Translations under genes and position numbers: made by a program
Notes under the pieces: generated by a model
Databases searched by the model: none
Seen by the model: only the letters and a program-made list of their open reading frames with translations
Told to the model about the DNA's origin: nothing
Source of the DNA: Polytrichum commune
Taxonomy: Eukaryota > Streptophyta > Polytrichopsida > Polytrichales > Polytrichaceae
Direction: 5' to 3'
NCBI GenBank assembly: GCA_950295325.1
Contig: OX485803.1
Coordinates: 1,178,001 to 1,242,000 of the forward strand
Length of the DNA: 64,000 nt
In this document: positions 20,221-31,835 of the stretch, piece by piece
Position numbering within the stretch: position 1 is the stretch's first letter
Layout of the letters: the number at the start of each line of letters is the position of its first letter

Positions 20221-21197
20221 AACTGGACTAGACCATCACGACAGTAAGGGCACTTCACCTTCAACCAATAGCTCTTAAGTCTATCTTGATCCAGATCTCC
20301 CACAGTGTGAAATGGCTTCATCCCTTCTTGTAGTTCACCATTCACAGCGTTCATTATGTCAACTCCTTCGGCCATCAATCGTCTATGATCAGCTGTAGTT
20401 AGCACTACAGCTTTTCCTTTCGGCGATGCAGATTGGGGATGATCAAGGTAGTTCACATTGTGCTTGCGACACCAAGATTTTATGTGTTGGATACTCTGAA
20501 GGTGACTTGTTCTGAAATTTGAGAACAAGTTTTGTATAGTGACCTTACTGTGATTTCCACTTTGCCCCCCCGTCTCCTTCCGGCACTCACAGCAATACAA
20601 TTTGACAACTCCCACGCCATCTTGATCCCATGACCGGAGCTCCCACTTGTGATCATCGAGGTCAGAATCTTTCAGATCTCTCTTCAGCTTCTCCGCTTGA
20701 GCATGGTACCGTTCCATGACTTCAGCTGAAATCAACGTCGACCTTAACGCCAAGACGCTCTGGTCGGTGTCATCAGCGGTTCCAGCAGTCCCTCCACTAA
20801 TTCCACTAACCCTAGAAGATCCAACAGGGTCAATGCTCACCAGAACTCCCAAATCGTTCAACAAAACAAATTGTTCTTCATTGCAGATCGGGTCGGGCCC
20901 TTCTTCAACGTGAGATCCATCTTCTAAACGACGCCGCTTAAGAGGATCTTCGTTTGCACCTTGGGACCGAATCACATACACATCTCCTTCAACATCATTC
21001 AGGCGCTCCACCTTCTTCCTAATCCGCCGCTTATCCTCCACATCCCAATAGTCGAACTCCCAATCGAGAACCTCCTCTGTTTCCAAGCGAACTCTTAATG
21101 AAGCCAGTGTTTCTGCTCCCTCTTGTTTCACCTTATCAAATATCTCGGGTGCTGCGGACTCATCCTCCAACGTCCAAATCTTGACAAGCCGCGCCAT
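20187..21197 (-). CDS. Transposase N-terminal part (zinc finger region)
   Basis: Start chosen at MARLVKIWTL (ATG 21197), in the context ACCATGGCG. The frame could extend upstream, but those codons look like leader. It contains a bipartite basic run (KRRRLEDG, residues 87-94) that could be a nuclear signal, and the CCEC/HLQSIQH finger. It ends after CPPKKNWNPH when the frame is lost at the A8 run. One more A would join it to the next part and restore a C-x2-C ... H-x5-H finger. Confidence 0.7.
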   Translation of the reverse strand: MARLVKIWTLEDESAAPEIFDKVKQEGAETLASLRVRLETEEVLDWEFDYWDVEDKRRIRKKVERLNDVEGDVYVIRSQGANEDPLKRRRLEDGSHVEEGPDPICNEEQFVLLNDLGVLVSIDPVGSSRVSGISGGTAGTADDTDQSVLALRSTLISAEVMERYHAQAEKLKRDLKDSDLDDHKWELRSWDQDGVGVVKLYCCECRKETGGQSGNHSKVTIQNLFSNFRTSHLQSIQHIKSWCRKHNVNYLDHPQSASPKGKAVVLTTADHRRLMAEGVDIMNAVNGELQEGMKPFHTVGDLDQDRLKSYWLKVKCPYCRDGLVQLCPPKKNWNPH

Positions 21198-22640
21198 GGT
21201 GTAAGATACCCTAAACTTAAAACCTCTAATTGAAAACCCCAGAACCAACCCTAAACCTGACTTGCGTGTTGGAGTTGTGGAGAAGCTAGACAGCTTATGT
21301 TACTAACTCAGAAAGATTGGTGCTACCTTCTCCGTTTCGTGATTGCGTGGGTTGTGCTGCATGCAAAATTAATATGAGTAACTGCAGGATTGAACCATGA
21401 AATGATATTTCTTCAGTAAACAGAAGTGAAATTGCAAAACACCAAAAGAAACCAACAAACGAATGTGGAATAATGTGATGCGAAATAAAAACACTGTGCT
21501 ACGAAATCAGCCAACAAAGGAACCATATAAGTAACAATTTTGCCACATTAATATGTTATCTGTAGATGAGATTTGTATCCTAGCTCACCTGCACGGACAT
21601 ATACTTTTGCTAGAAAATCTTCCCGATCACTGACCCATAATCGCCATCATCACTTAAGAAGTTAAGAGCCATCTTCTGCGAGCAGCAGCAGGACCAAAAT
21701 GTATATATATGGGTGAGACTGCCTACTCTCCGCCAGCGTCCGGGTAGGATTTTCGTTACAATCGGTCAAAAATCCGAGTGTTTCCAAGTCCAATTGGCTA
21801 CGTGTTGTGATCGATCTTTCAGGTTTTTTTTCTGTATGAGTTTGAGGTGTTCCTCAAAATGGATCTGTAGTTTTTCCTGAAGTCTTGATGAACTTCAACC
21901 GGTTCAATTTCTCACACCCAACCGGCTGCTCATCTGTAACTAGCAGTCGGTTCTTCGCGTTCATTGCTCTTTGGTTGATTATATCTGAGCAACTAGAATG
22001 AATTTGCAGGCCGGTCACGTACCAGTGTTGGATTCGCACTTACAGAGGAGTCAGTGTAGAGAATTTTGTTATTGACATGTAATGCAAGATCTCGGAGCAC
22101 TCGTAATCTTGCACACACTGTTGAAGAACACACAATCAACCAGAAAAAACGCACGGAAAACAACCCAAACTGCAACCGTCGACAACTGGAGAAACCTTGA
22201 AAAACTGAAGCGGCTTCCTCAAACGCGCATGTGGTTCTGAAAACCTGGTCGTAACCCTAAGCAAACCCTTAAGAGCCCTTCATCCATTCGAACTGAAAGC
22301 CCCGGCCGGTACCAACTCAAAATCCAGAAATTCATCCATCAGTACCACCGCAGGAAAAAAAGTTGTTTTCATCCATTTGTACAACCGTTGGACGGAAAAC
22401 ACCAATATTTCATCCATCGACTAGTTCAATTTTCAGTCTACAGCCTTTTTTCTAGACGGTATATTAGATATAAAAATTCAAAATTGAATGAATTATTGAG
22501 AACCCTATATTAGTTATAATGCAAATTCTCATATTTTATCCGCCCTATATTATCTCTAAAAAATTTCAAAATTTTAGCTCATAAGAATTAAACACACCAT
22601 ATCTTTGGTCACACCATCCCGGATAAAAATTTCTAAGTCC
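21198..22640. other. Upstream region of the transposase gene; no gene recognised
   Basis: GC-mixed DNA with CGG-containing words to about 22300, probably promoter/leader of the minus-strand transposase gene, then AT-rich. Short related words CATCCAT recur near 22330-22420. I found no terminal inverted repeat matching the region left of 16.1 kb. Confidence 0.35.
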
Positions 22641-25225
22641 CCCCCCCCGGGGATGGGGTTGGTGCAATAGGAGGTTGGTTGTCTATGGGGGCACCTAGGA
22701 CATATAGAATGTCTGGGCTAAGTCTAGCTAGGCAAGTCCATGGGAGGATGGCACATGTACATTGAAGCAACTAGTCTGGACTGTGGCGTCTTGTGATGTA
22801 GAGTTTTTGTGTCCTGGATTGACGACGATGTAGGATCTCGTGTGTTTATTGGAGTGGAGAGTGTGCACTATTTGGTATACGCCTTTGTTATGTCTGGCTA
22901 GCGGAGTTCATTAATGTGTCGGTTTGAGCATGTGGAGAGTAGGTGTGGCTATGTATAATTGCATTATTGGGGCATAGTGTACGCTTTGGATTTGGGTTTA
23001 AGTGTGTGGTGGGCCAAAGATGCTTTTGCAGTGGTTACCTATGTAATGAAGCTATATATGATATTTTCTTGAAATTGGTTATTAAATTTAATTTTTGTAC
23101 TATGGAAATGATATTTGAAAACGTTTGGGGGGGGGGCATGTATAATTGCATTATTAAGGGCATGCACTAAGCACTTACCCTATCTTGAATCATAATATTT
23201 TTTCTTTTTAATAATTATTTTGATCTTTGTATTTTGAAAAGGTTGATTAGGCGCCAACCTTTAATGCTCATGTCATTATTAAATGGGAGCCATGTATTTT
23301 ATAGGGTCAATGGTGGCATTTGTCCACAAATATTCATGTAAGATTGAATTTAGTTTGTTTAATTGGATTGCCTACCTTCCGGTAGGTGGGCCATATACAA
23401 GTGAAGAAAAAGGGCGAGTGGTTTATCTAGGCTAAATGGGGCCTTGTTGTTTATCAAGTTATATTTGTTTAGTAGTGTCAACTACACTAAAGACTCCTAT
23501 TAGCGTGGGCCACACTAAATTTTCCGTCAAGGTGGAATTATGTGGGTCCAAGACCTCAAGTTTTCCCTTGAATTTTCATAAAGACTTCTGACCAACACAT
23601 CATATATTAGTTATGAATAAACATAACAAGATAAAATAATCAATGTGGCCCATGCTAATTTTCTACTATAATTTAGCGTGGATTAAAAATTAGTGTGTGG
23701 GCTCTTGAAAAATATTGTGGCCCACAATATTAGGACCGTTTAGTGCACTTGATAACGTTGTGTTGAAGGGACTTTTAATGAATAGATTTGAAAATTTAGA
23801 CCCAAAACGACAGATATTTGATATTGGTTTTGGAATGTGAGGTCCTTTGAATTCCTTGATGGATGGGGTGTGGACGACTCCTTTGATGCCTCCAGTGATA
23901 GTTTGAAAGGGGACAACTTGCCATCCAATTTGTGGAAAGTGAGAAACAAGTAAGTTATATTTACCATTTGTATATTATGTTACAATGTGTAAATACAAAC
24001 TACACTTCCAAATGGTCATTTGTGTACACATCACTACATTCACAATCACAATGTGCTTTGGAACATAGTTGCACGAGGTTCTCAATGACCATGTAAACTT
24101 ATTGATTATGAAACGTGTATTCTTTCATAGCTTAGTAGTTGCAAATTAGACCTATCTTGACCTCAACATTACCATAGAAATTCTAAACTCATCACAATGT
24201 AGGGGGGTAGATTATAAACACATATTAAGATAGAGGTTGCTAAAACCAACACCCTATATTTTCCCTTTATAGGTATATTTTGAGTTAGAGAATATATGTA
24301 ATCAAACTTTACCACCACCTTAACACCAATCTCTATTCTTGGTCTTGGGGCCATTTTTCAACAGAGCTTTGAATCCTTATAACTTTTGCCTACAAAATTC
24401 AAATAAGACAGTTGTTGGTACGTTGGAATCCCTTTCAATCACTAAACAATAAACACCTAGAACTTCGATCCAATAATATTATATACCATGAACGCCGAAA
24501 GTGACCATTTTAATACCTCCACCTTAGGCTTGGAATTTATGGCGTCTATGTAAACTCGTCGATCATGGAAGAAGGGGTTACAATAACAATAAAACCCCTT
24601 ACAAGATTGAGGGCCGATTCATTCCAATTTGACTCCAACAGATGGATCCGGATCCTTGGTTCATTTTCCGGAGTCAAATCATCTTAAAATAACCACTCGA
24701 ACTTATATTACGATTCACTTCGTTTTCACGTTCGCAATGGATGAGTTCACATGCACAACATGGATGCCTAGCCCTTACCTTAGGACAAGTTTTAAATAGA
24801 CGTCTCCGGTCATCCCCGACGGATGAGGTTATTGATGGGGAAGAGCATCAAACTTGGGTGAAGTATCTTGATAGGTTATCGTTCATGGAATGTGGCGTCT
24901 ATGAGCATGATTATTTATTCTTTGGAATATGTACATTCTTATCCCAATGAATGCTGCAATCTCCCCGAATCTAGGCCCCAACTGGAGTACTCTTGAGTCG
25001 CATTATCTGGCTATCAAAGGACATGGCACAGGTGGCAGGCGGAATGGTCCAAGGCATGCAGGTGTTATTCGGTTGAGTCACGTTTCTTAATTGGACACCT
25101 ATTGGTTGGTGTGTGGTTAGATGACGATCAAAGTACAAACACCATTAAGACATGTGTTTGAATGAGACTGGATTACATCTTCAAATTATATAAACTACTC
25201 TACACTTTATAGTCAACACAATCAT
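22641..25225. other. Intergenic, nothing recognised
   Basis: AT-rich DNA without a supported coding region; only short random open stretches. Confidence 0.4.
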
Positions 25226-25352
25226 GACATTATTCAGATTCATACCAATGTTTTGTGGGACCGACAATATTATGCAGAATATTCCTTGCATTCATACTGA
25301 ATGTGGAGAATATTCTGTTAAATATTTTCAGTCCCACATAACATTGTTATGG
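25226..25352. mobile_element. Short foldback (MITE-like) hairpin
   Basis: The left arm (CCAATGTTTTGTGGGACCGA, then ATGCAGAATATTCC) pairs with the right arm, whose complement reads ACAATGTTATGTGGGACTGA, then ACAGAATATTCTCC. The arms run about 55 bases and nearly meet at CATTCATACTGAATG. No target duplication was found by eye. Confidence 0.65.
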
Positions 25353-26196
25353 ATCCCAATAATGTTATGATTGGGAGGACATACATGTTTAGTAAATAAA
25401 TCGACAAACATGCACTTCCAATAAGTATACCTAAATTAGGGGGGAGTATGATGTTTGATCTGCTTTTGCAAATGCTTTATCGTAGATATGCTAATGCAAC
25501 ACATGTTCCTTTGTGAAAATCAAATCGGTAGAAGTTGGAAGTTACCCTTACAACATTGAGTTTTTTTTAATGTAAGGGTAACATGTGGTGGTCATATTCT
25601 CAATACACTCACGAGAAGGCCAGGTATAGGGAAAGCAAACAACATTCGAACGGCTTGTTCCTTATGTGTTTGCTAGTAGGCTCGTTATCAATGCAATGAA
25701 CAAAATTGAAATACAAATTCATGTAGGCATTAACATGCTAACAAATACTTTTAAAAAAACATGAACATATCAATGAATACAAGGTCTAGTCATGCTTTAG
25801 GTATCTATGTTTTATTTTATTCTATTCATATGGCTCTCATGACTCACAACCCGTTATTGACTTCCCTAAGAAATAATCCGACATTGTTGAGATGTCATTC
25901 TTATTGAGATGTCGTCCTTGTTGGGCGACATTGGCGGGAATGGAGGAGTGGGAGCCTTGCAAGAAGGGTGGGAGAGTTCAAACCGGTGCCCGGGAAGTGT
26001 TTGGCCATATAGAGTCGGTCAAGATCCATGCGATTCTAAATCCAGCCGGTTACATGTTGACATCTTTCGGTTTTCCTTTATTACATTAGGGTATATTATT
26101 CTATAGATTCCTCTAAAATGATGGGTAATTCTCCTGCTGAAGTGTCCAACTTCAATCAGTTATCATTTCTCAAACTCCACCGGTTCATGTGGTAAC
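25353..26196. other. Intergenic, nothing recognised
   Basis: AT-rich to 25890, then a GC-richer patch (25890-26060) with short overlapping open stretches that I do not believe encode protein. Confidence 0.35.
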
Positions 26197-26199
26197 TAA

Positions 26200-26746
26200 G
26201 GGCCAAGTTCCATGTGCCGGTCCCGGTCCGTTTTTTAAATGGGTGAGAAACGGGTGACATCATCCAAAAAATGGGTGATGTCACCCATTTTATGGAGGGG
26301 TACTTCTATGTGGGGTGCCGGTTTCTTTCGATTTCCTACTTTCTAACTAAATTTGGTGAGTGATAAGACATGACACTTTATGAAGGTCACCGGCAATGAA
26401 GGTCATCTAGATTCTAAAAACATCCTAAAATACACGTTCCCTAGGAGTACTCCTCAAAAGAAGGGACTAGAAGAACAAAGTGGCCTTAGTATCCAAGGGT
26501 GTACCCTAGGTGACCGGCCAATCCGGTCACCGGAGCTTTTTAACCGGCACATGTCCTTCTTGTGACCGTTAGGACCGCCGGTCCTTTGGCACCCGTTCTT
26601 GCACAACACAAAATGTGGGACACCCATCCATGGGGGGTACCGGTCCTTGGGTGAGAAGGATGGGCACATGGCACCACCCTCTTTTCACCGGCCCACCCAT
26701 TTATTTTGAAAATAACAGACCGGGACCGGCACATGGAACTTGGCCC
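26200..26746. mobile_element. PIF/Harbinger-type MITE, 547 bp, TAA target duplication
   Basis: The left end GGGCCAAGTTCCATGTGCCG and the complement of the right end are identical over at least 29 bases, continuing GTCCCGGTC. TAA flanks both ends (26197-26199 and 26747-26749), the TWA-type duplication of PIF/Harbinger transposons. The inside is CCGG-rich (accggccaatccggtcaccgg near 26512), contains a second local inverted repeat, and encodes no transposase. Confidence 0.85.
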
Positions 26747-27131
26747 TAACCGTCGGTTTCTTCCCGGACAAGAGGTTCAAAACCTCTTTCCCTCATTTTT
26801 GTGGTCATCTCTCTGGACTTGCAAGCTGGTGTTTCCATACACGAGGCTCCTTTGTCCCACGCCTTTGCATTAATTCACTCTACACTGTCTCCATGCCTCC
26901 ACTGCTCATGTCAGAAGCACCTTTGACTGAGGTGGTGTTGGCCCTACCTATTGCTCCAATGCTCGTACTTGAGACACCACTCATTTTTGCAACATGGTTT
27001 TGTTTTTGGGCAGCTTATATTGTGTTCGACACACTCATTTCAATCGTGTTCTACCACCTGCATTGCATGCATTGTGTATACGTGAGGTATGTTAGGTTTG
27101 GGCATTGGGGAAATATGTGGTTGGTGTCAAC

Positions 27132-27495
27132 CCTAACATTACCCAACCCAATACTCTTAACTCCAGCGCGGAGTTCGATGCGGCTCCGATGCGGCTCCAG
27201 GGAGGTTCGGATGCCAGCTCCGGTGGGTCCATTTTTCTGGCCCTTCCCGTTTTGGCCCCTTGATGACTTTTTTGGGGTTTTTTTTGCTAAATTTGGGTTC
27301 TACGGCCCCAAGTTACTCTAGGAGGCCCCTTATGAGATCAAGTAAGGCCCCACCCAATCAAAAAAATAGGGGGCAATTTTTGCCCCAACCCACCTGAACC
27401 CACCGGAGCTGGCATCCGAACCTCCCCGGAGCCGCATCGGAGCCGCATCGAACTCCGCGCCGGAGTTAAGAGTATTGGGTTGGGTAATGTTATCC
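27132..27495. mobile_element. MULE-like element with about 95-bp inverted arms, 10-bp target duplication
   Basis: Left arm TAACATTACCCAACCCAATA continuing through CTCTTAACTCC, GCGGAGTTCGATGCGGCTCC and TTCGGATGCCAGCTCCGG; the right arm (27395-27493) is its complement with few changes. TGGTGTCAAC stands at 27122-27131 and again at 27496-27505, a 10-base target duplication within the 9-11 range of Mutator-like elements. The 160-base centre has no coding capacity. Confidence 0.85.
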
Positions 27496-27509
27496 TGGTG
27501 TCAACAAGG

Positions 27510-28203
27510 TTTAGTTGGCAAACATTGAGGCAATTAATGTTGAATGTATTCTTTGGTTGCACGGTGAACGATATGAACCTCTTGGAGATGAAAACTGAGC
27601 ATGATGCTCAATGGTTCCATGAAGGTGGTTTGAGTCAGACTTGAGCGATATGAAGGATGTTGTAAAGAATCGGCAATACAAACCTTGCAAGGAAAGTTTA
27701 TGAGTGTGTGAAAGATAAACTATTGGCAATAATAGATGTCATGAGAGCTGATTTATGCAAGAATAATAGGCAACTACCAAACTACCATGACACCAAATAT
27801 CTAAGACTATGCGGATGATACATACTGTCATGGAACTACCTTCATCACTTGGCAATGCATTTACCATTGCCCATTTTGTGTTCGCCACCCTCTTCCTAGT
27901 AGACATCCAAGTTGCACATGCTCCTTTTCGCTAACCTTTTGCCACCTTAAGCTCCATCACAAGTCCTCCCAACCTGCATTTTCCTCTTGCTAGATTGTCT
28001 CTAACTAAGTAGATTTTCGTGGTAATGACGTCTTGGTGTCGTTTGATCGCCACCAACTCGCTACATCATGTGGGGTCTCAAGTACCATCTCCTCCCTCTC
28101 TTCATCTGCATCTTCATCTGCATCTTCATCTTTGGTACTTCAATGGTGAAGGGCACTCTTAGAGGACTTCTCTCCATCTTTGTATCTTCTTTAAACCCAC
28201 TGA
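27510..28203. other. Intergenic, nothing recognised
   Basis: AT-rich with a short CATCTGCATCTT repeat near 28105. No supported gene. Confidence 0.4.
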
Positions 28204-28533
28204 TCACCCTCCCCACCACTGCGCTTTAGTAGCAAACTTGGCCCAATTTACTTTGAATCCTTTCCTCTTAGCAGCAATCCCTTTAGCAAAGTGTAGCACA
28301 ATGTAGCCACTAGTAAGTGGTTTTTGATATATCACATGCCACAATGTAGAAACTCTTTTAACTACAATCTCATGATCACAATTCTTCTCATACTTAAAAC
28401 CATTGTGCACTGAGCGCTCACCAAAAAATTCATCACAATCTTTTGTAGGGGCGATATTATTAGTTATAGAACATCTAACATCTAATCCCTCTCCACACAA
28501 TCCTTTCAATATTTTTGACAACGCAGTAGGCAA
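28204..28533 (-). CDS. Unrecognised 109-residue open frame (low support)
   Basis: Contains KYEKNCDHEIVVKRVSTLWH and LHFAKGIAAKRKGFKVNWAK. Amino-acid composition is protein-like with spaced aromatic and basic residues, but I recognise no family and there is no clear promoter or partner exon. It could be a fragment of a decayed transposon protein or chance. Confidence 0.2.
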   Translation of the reverse strand: MPTALSKILKGLCGEGLDVRCSITNNIAPTKDCDEFFGERSVHNGFKYEKNCDHEIVVKRVSTLWHVIYQKPLTSGYIVLHFAKGIAAKRKGFKVNWAKFATKAQWWGG

Positions 28534-28871
28534 ATGAAGATTGTGGTTGTAGAGTGGAATTGAAGACTACTAAATGCAAAATTGAAGGAGAGGTGAAGTA
28601 GGTGAGATGAACTATGAAAAATTGTGACTGTGGATTGAGTTTCACTTTGAACTGAAGACTGTTAAATGGAAAGAGAGATGAAGTCCATGTGCATGATAGA
28701 ATGGAGGCTAGCTATACCATAATTGCAACTCCCGCACATGGAATTATTCAACTTAAGAAGGGGTTAGTGATCATCGTGTAGTAGGCAATTGAGGACTTAA
28801 GGTAATTATAGACTTACACCCTCATTAGTCACCGAGGAGTTTTCATGATGTAGTACCAGAGTTCGGGAAGT

Positions 28872-29512
28872 TTTTGAAGCCTTAGTGGCTAATTGCCGGT
28901 AGTTGCTACGAAGGGTCGGATTTTTCCCAATTTACATCGGCAAGAGCCGGTCTTTTGTAAAATCAATCGGCCAATTGCCTATATTTTCATATTTTCATCG
29001 GCCAATATCCGATTAAATGGAATTCATATCGGCACTAATTGTTTAAAAAATGTATGAAAAGTTATTAGAAATCATTTCTTAGTACAAAATCTTGAATAAG
29101 TGAAAAGAAAGGCATGTTCAAAACTTTAAATTTGAAGAGTTAATATCCTTGGCAGGAATTGAACCTAGCAATGCCTTCACCGCTTGAAGGCCGAGGGTCC
29201 CCCAATTCTTCATAGAAGCAATTGGATTTGGTCATGGAAAGGTTGCATAATTCAAAAAGTTGAAGGTTTAAGGTACTTCCTCAAGTGCATCATTAGATGC
29301 CCCAGACAAATAGTGCTCTGGATGCTTCCGGTTGAAATCCAGTAACTCACAAGAAGAATCGGCTACATTTCCGGGACATTTTCTGGTCCATCGGCTAATT
29401 GCCGGAGGATTGAAATTACAGTTGGATTGCCATCCGATGGTTGGAAATTTGGACCGGCCACGAGGAGAAATATATCGGCTGTTAATGAACTAGCCGTCGG
29501 TTTTCCCCGAAC
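28872..29512. repeat. Hairpin-array element, copy A, with tRNA-like core
   Basis: Ends are short inverted repeats (GTTCGGGAAG at left; complement of right end GTTCGGGGAA). Inside, hairpins recur on both sides of the core: CGGC-4-GCCG near 28949, ATCGG-7-CCGAT near 28998, CGG-8-CCG near 29358, CGGC-5-GCCG near 29391 and CGGCT-11-AGCCG near 29475. The layout matches copy B at 57.3-58.3 kb, but the stems there are TAGG/CCTA. No coding potential. Confidence 0.65.
29155..29216 (-). repeat. tRNA-like module in copy A
   Basis: Minus strand: box-B word GGTTCAATTCC, an anticodon-arm-like hairpin (CCTTC, 7-base loop, GAAGG), and 3' CCAAGGATA. The D-arm region is degenerate and the outer stem pairs only partly, so it is a tRNA-derived relic, not a working tRNA gene. 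Confidence 0.55.
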
Positions 29513-29781
29513 ATAGTGTAGTACTATTAGTAATATGTAGGAGTAGGTGTTTATCTAGGAGTAGCTAGTCATCTGGGTGTAGTAGGCTTCATGTAGGAGT
29601 GGGTTGGCTATTTTGGTTACTTTGGTTACTTTTATCAAGTAGTCCACTTCTCCTAACTTATGAAACACACAATTACTGCACGAGATGCTATATGAAGTTG
29701 AGCATATGAATGCAAATATTGTGATATATAATTGATTGGTGTAAAGTAGTGTCATGAGTTTGAGTTGACAGGAGTTGAAAT

Positions 29782-31776
29782 AACTACACTAAATATTGTA
29801 TTTAGTGTCACATGGTATTTTATGTCACTGTGACAACTTTTCTAGTGACATCATTTATGACTAATTTTGCAAGTATTGTCATCCTGACATGCTTTTTGTT
29901 ATTCAAATGTCAATTATTGAAACACAGTTTGATAGAAATTGCATCCTATCAAATCTATGATGAAATATTTTCAAGGATGATTGAAAATTTGATGAGAAAT
30001 CACTTAGTAAGTGATAGTCTGCAACACTATAAATCTAGAATCCTAATTTTTTTTACAAGGTATGACAAATACTGGTAGGTTAACATTGTAGTGTTGGTGA
30101 CACTAGACCGGGATTTAGAATGAGTATTAAGCAAGATAATTAGAATTGGTGACACTAAATACAATATTTAGTGTATTTCATGGGTTTTTTGGTTGGTAGC
30201 TTCATTATTTGTCCGCAGTGGGGGGGGGGGGTTGTTTTTGAAAGGGGGTCATGGAAGGTCAAAGTACACAAATATAAACCTTGACATGAGTCCAACTTTA
30301 GGGGACCTTGGTTTCAAGTTGATCTCTCTTTTTGAGGTAGAAATGAGTGAAGTTGGTTTAAACCCTACATAACCTTCATCTTGGAACATAGTTAAAAACC
30401 TACATTTCTACCCCCGCAAAAAACAAAGGACCAATCTTAAAACTAAACTCCCCAAGGTTATGCACATGATTTCATTTTTTAACACCTACCAGTGGGGATG
30501 TAGTTGAAATCTATCGTATTAGATTTATGACTCATTCATACCAAATTCACCTCAATAGACCAATTTGGGGTTCCTGATCCCAATATCCTCTAGACTCTAC
30601 ATAGGAATCAATGTTCACCCACCCCAAAGGTAGGTGTCCTGGTCATGTACACTTCTACACATATTGAGGCCAAGAGTCTTTTACCTTGGCCTACAGGTCA
30701 AAAACCACATTTTCGAATTTGTGTGACCCCCAAAAGAATCAATTACTTTCTTCATGAACATGATCCTATTCATGTTGAAAGAAAATTAAATCTTAAACAT
30801 CAACCTATGTGCTCCAACTGTACACATGTGTTTCCAAACCCATCTAGAACAATTTCATCTGAGAAGTTTTAAGCGAAATGAAAAGAAGTACACCGCTTAT
30901 GGTATTTAGTGTCGCTCACTGTATGAAGTTATGCAGTGCCATAACTATTTATTGAGAATGTAATATTTTACCAAGAAAAGTCATCTATATTCTACAATGT
31001 CTGAACACCCATTCAACTTTCACTAGTAATAATGGAACTCCTAAGCAAGAAGTTATTCCATTGCATAGTTCCAAATTGTAAGTGACACTAAATACCACAA
31101 ACGGTGTAATATGATACTAGACTTCATGCCACTCAAATTGCAGACACTATAGTAAGTACATATGCTTCAGTACAAGTGACGAGGAACTTCTCAATTACTA
31201 GAAACCTAAATTTACATTTGAAGGCTAGACAAACACCTATGACACAGATTATCCCGAATAGTGCATGTTACTATTTGGAGTTATGCAGTGCAATAACATC
31301 TTATTCAGGATTTCACATTTTACTAATGAAAGTTCAATACGTTGCTCGGACATTATAGGACATGAATGGTTTTGTTTGGTAAAATTATTGCATCCTCGTT
31401 AGGTACACTAAATATGATATCTAGTGTCACCAATTCTAATTGTCTTGCTCAATACTAATTGTAATATGCGGTGTAGTGTCACTGACACTAAATGTTAGCC
31501 CAACATTATTCATTATTCCTTGTAAATATTTGGGTGATTCTAGATTTACTGTGTTGCAATTACTATCACTTACTAAATGATTTTTCATCCAAATTTCAAC
31601 CATCAATGACAATATATTCATCACAAGTTGTTGACAAGAGAAGGTAGGGTTTTGGCCAATGTATGAACTCATTCATGACAGTACGTGTTCACTTATTCAT
31701 AAGAAGTGTCATTCCAAAAAGTACCATAGTCACACAAAATACCATATGACACTAAAACATCATATTTAGTGTAGTT
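29782..31776. mobile_element. Foldback element with about 390-bp inverted arms, TA flanks
   Basis: Left arm 29782-30180 pairs with right arm 31388-31776. Outermost words are ACTACACTAAATAT on both sides (in complement), flanked by TA. Inner matches include TTAGTAAGTGATAGT, AATCTAGAAT, AATTAGAATTGGTGACACTA and TATTTAGTGTA. The centre (30181-31387) has no transposase and contains a smaller related MITE at 30886-31108. The TA flank suggests a Tc1/mariner-type mobiliser, which is inference. Confidence 0.75.
30886..31108. mobile_element. MITE nested in the foldback, about 220 bp
   Basis: Ends TACACCGCTTATGGTATTTA then GTGTCGC, and in complement TACACCGTTTGTGGTATTTA then GTGTCAC. Next comes GTTATGCAGTGCCATAAC on the left, with a matching complement on the right. 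Same family as the elements at 32.98, 34.27, 34.83 and 35.25 kb. Confidence 0.75.
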
Positions 31777-31835
31777 ATCGCACTGCATAACTCCAAATAG
31801 TAAACACGCACTAATTGGGATAATCGTTTCACTAA

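Larger units (their letters stand above)
16687..21197 (-). pseudogene. Large zinc-finger DDE transposase-like gene, two lesions
   Basis: One long reading of about 1,490 residues from ATG at 21197 to TAA at 16687, broken only by a frameshift in an A8 run (20203-20210) and an in-frame TGA (18364-18366). Layout: acidic N-terminus; Cys2-His2-like finger around residues 202-237 (YCCEC ... HLQSIQH); a second finger from residue 316 (CPYC ... LKNHMASSKHL) spanning the frameshift; then an RNase H-like core. Core motifs: VILAQDETKVKG near 19065 (first Asp), GHASDGDSRRR near 18710 (second Asp), and after a long helical insertion LTGSDCCEVFFSKIGG near 17990 (Glu). This Asp/Asp/insertion/Glu layout is that of eukaryotic cut-and-paste transposases with an insertion domain, such as hAT and relatives. 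I cannot assign a superfamily and found no terminal repeats by eye. Confidence 0.7.

Noticed and set aside
25892-26106. Overlapping short open frames near 26 kb
   Set aside because: No recognisable domain, start context or splice partner.
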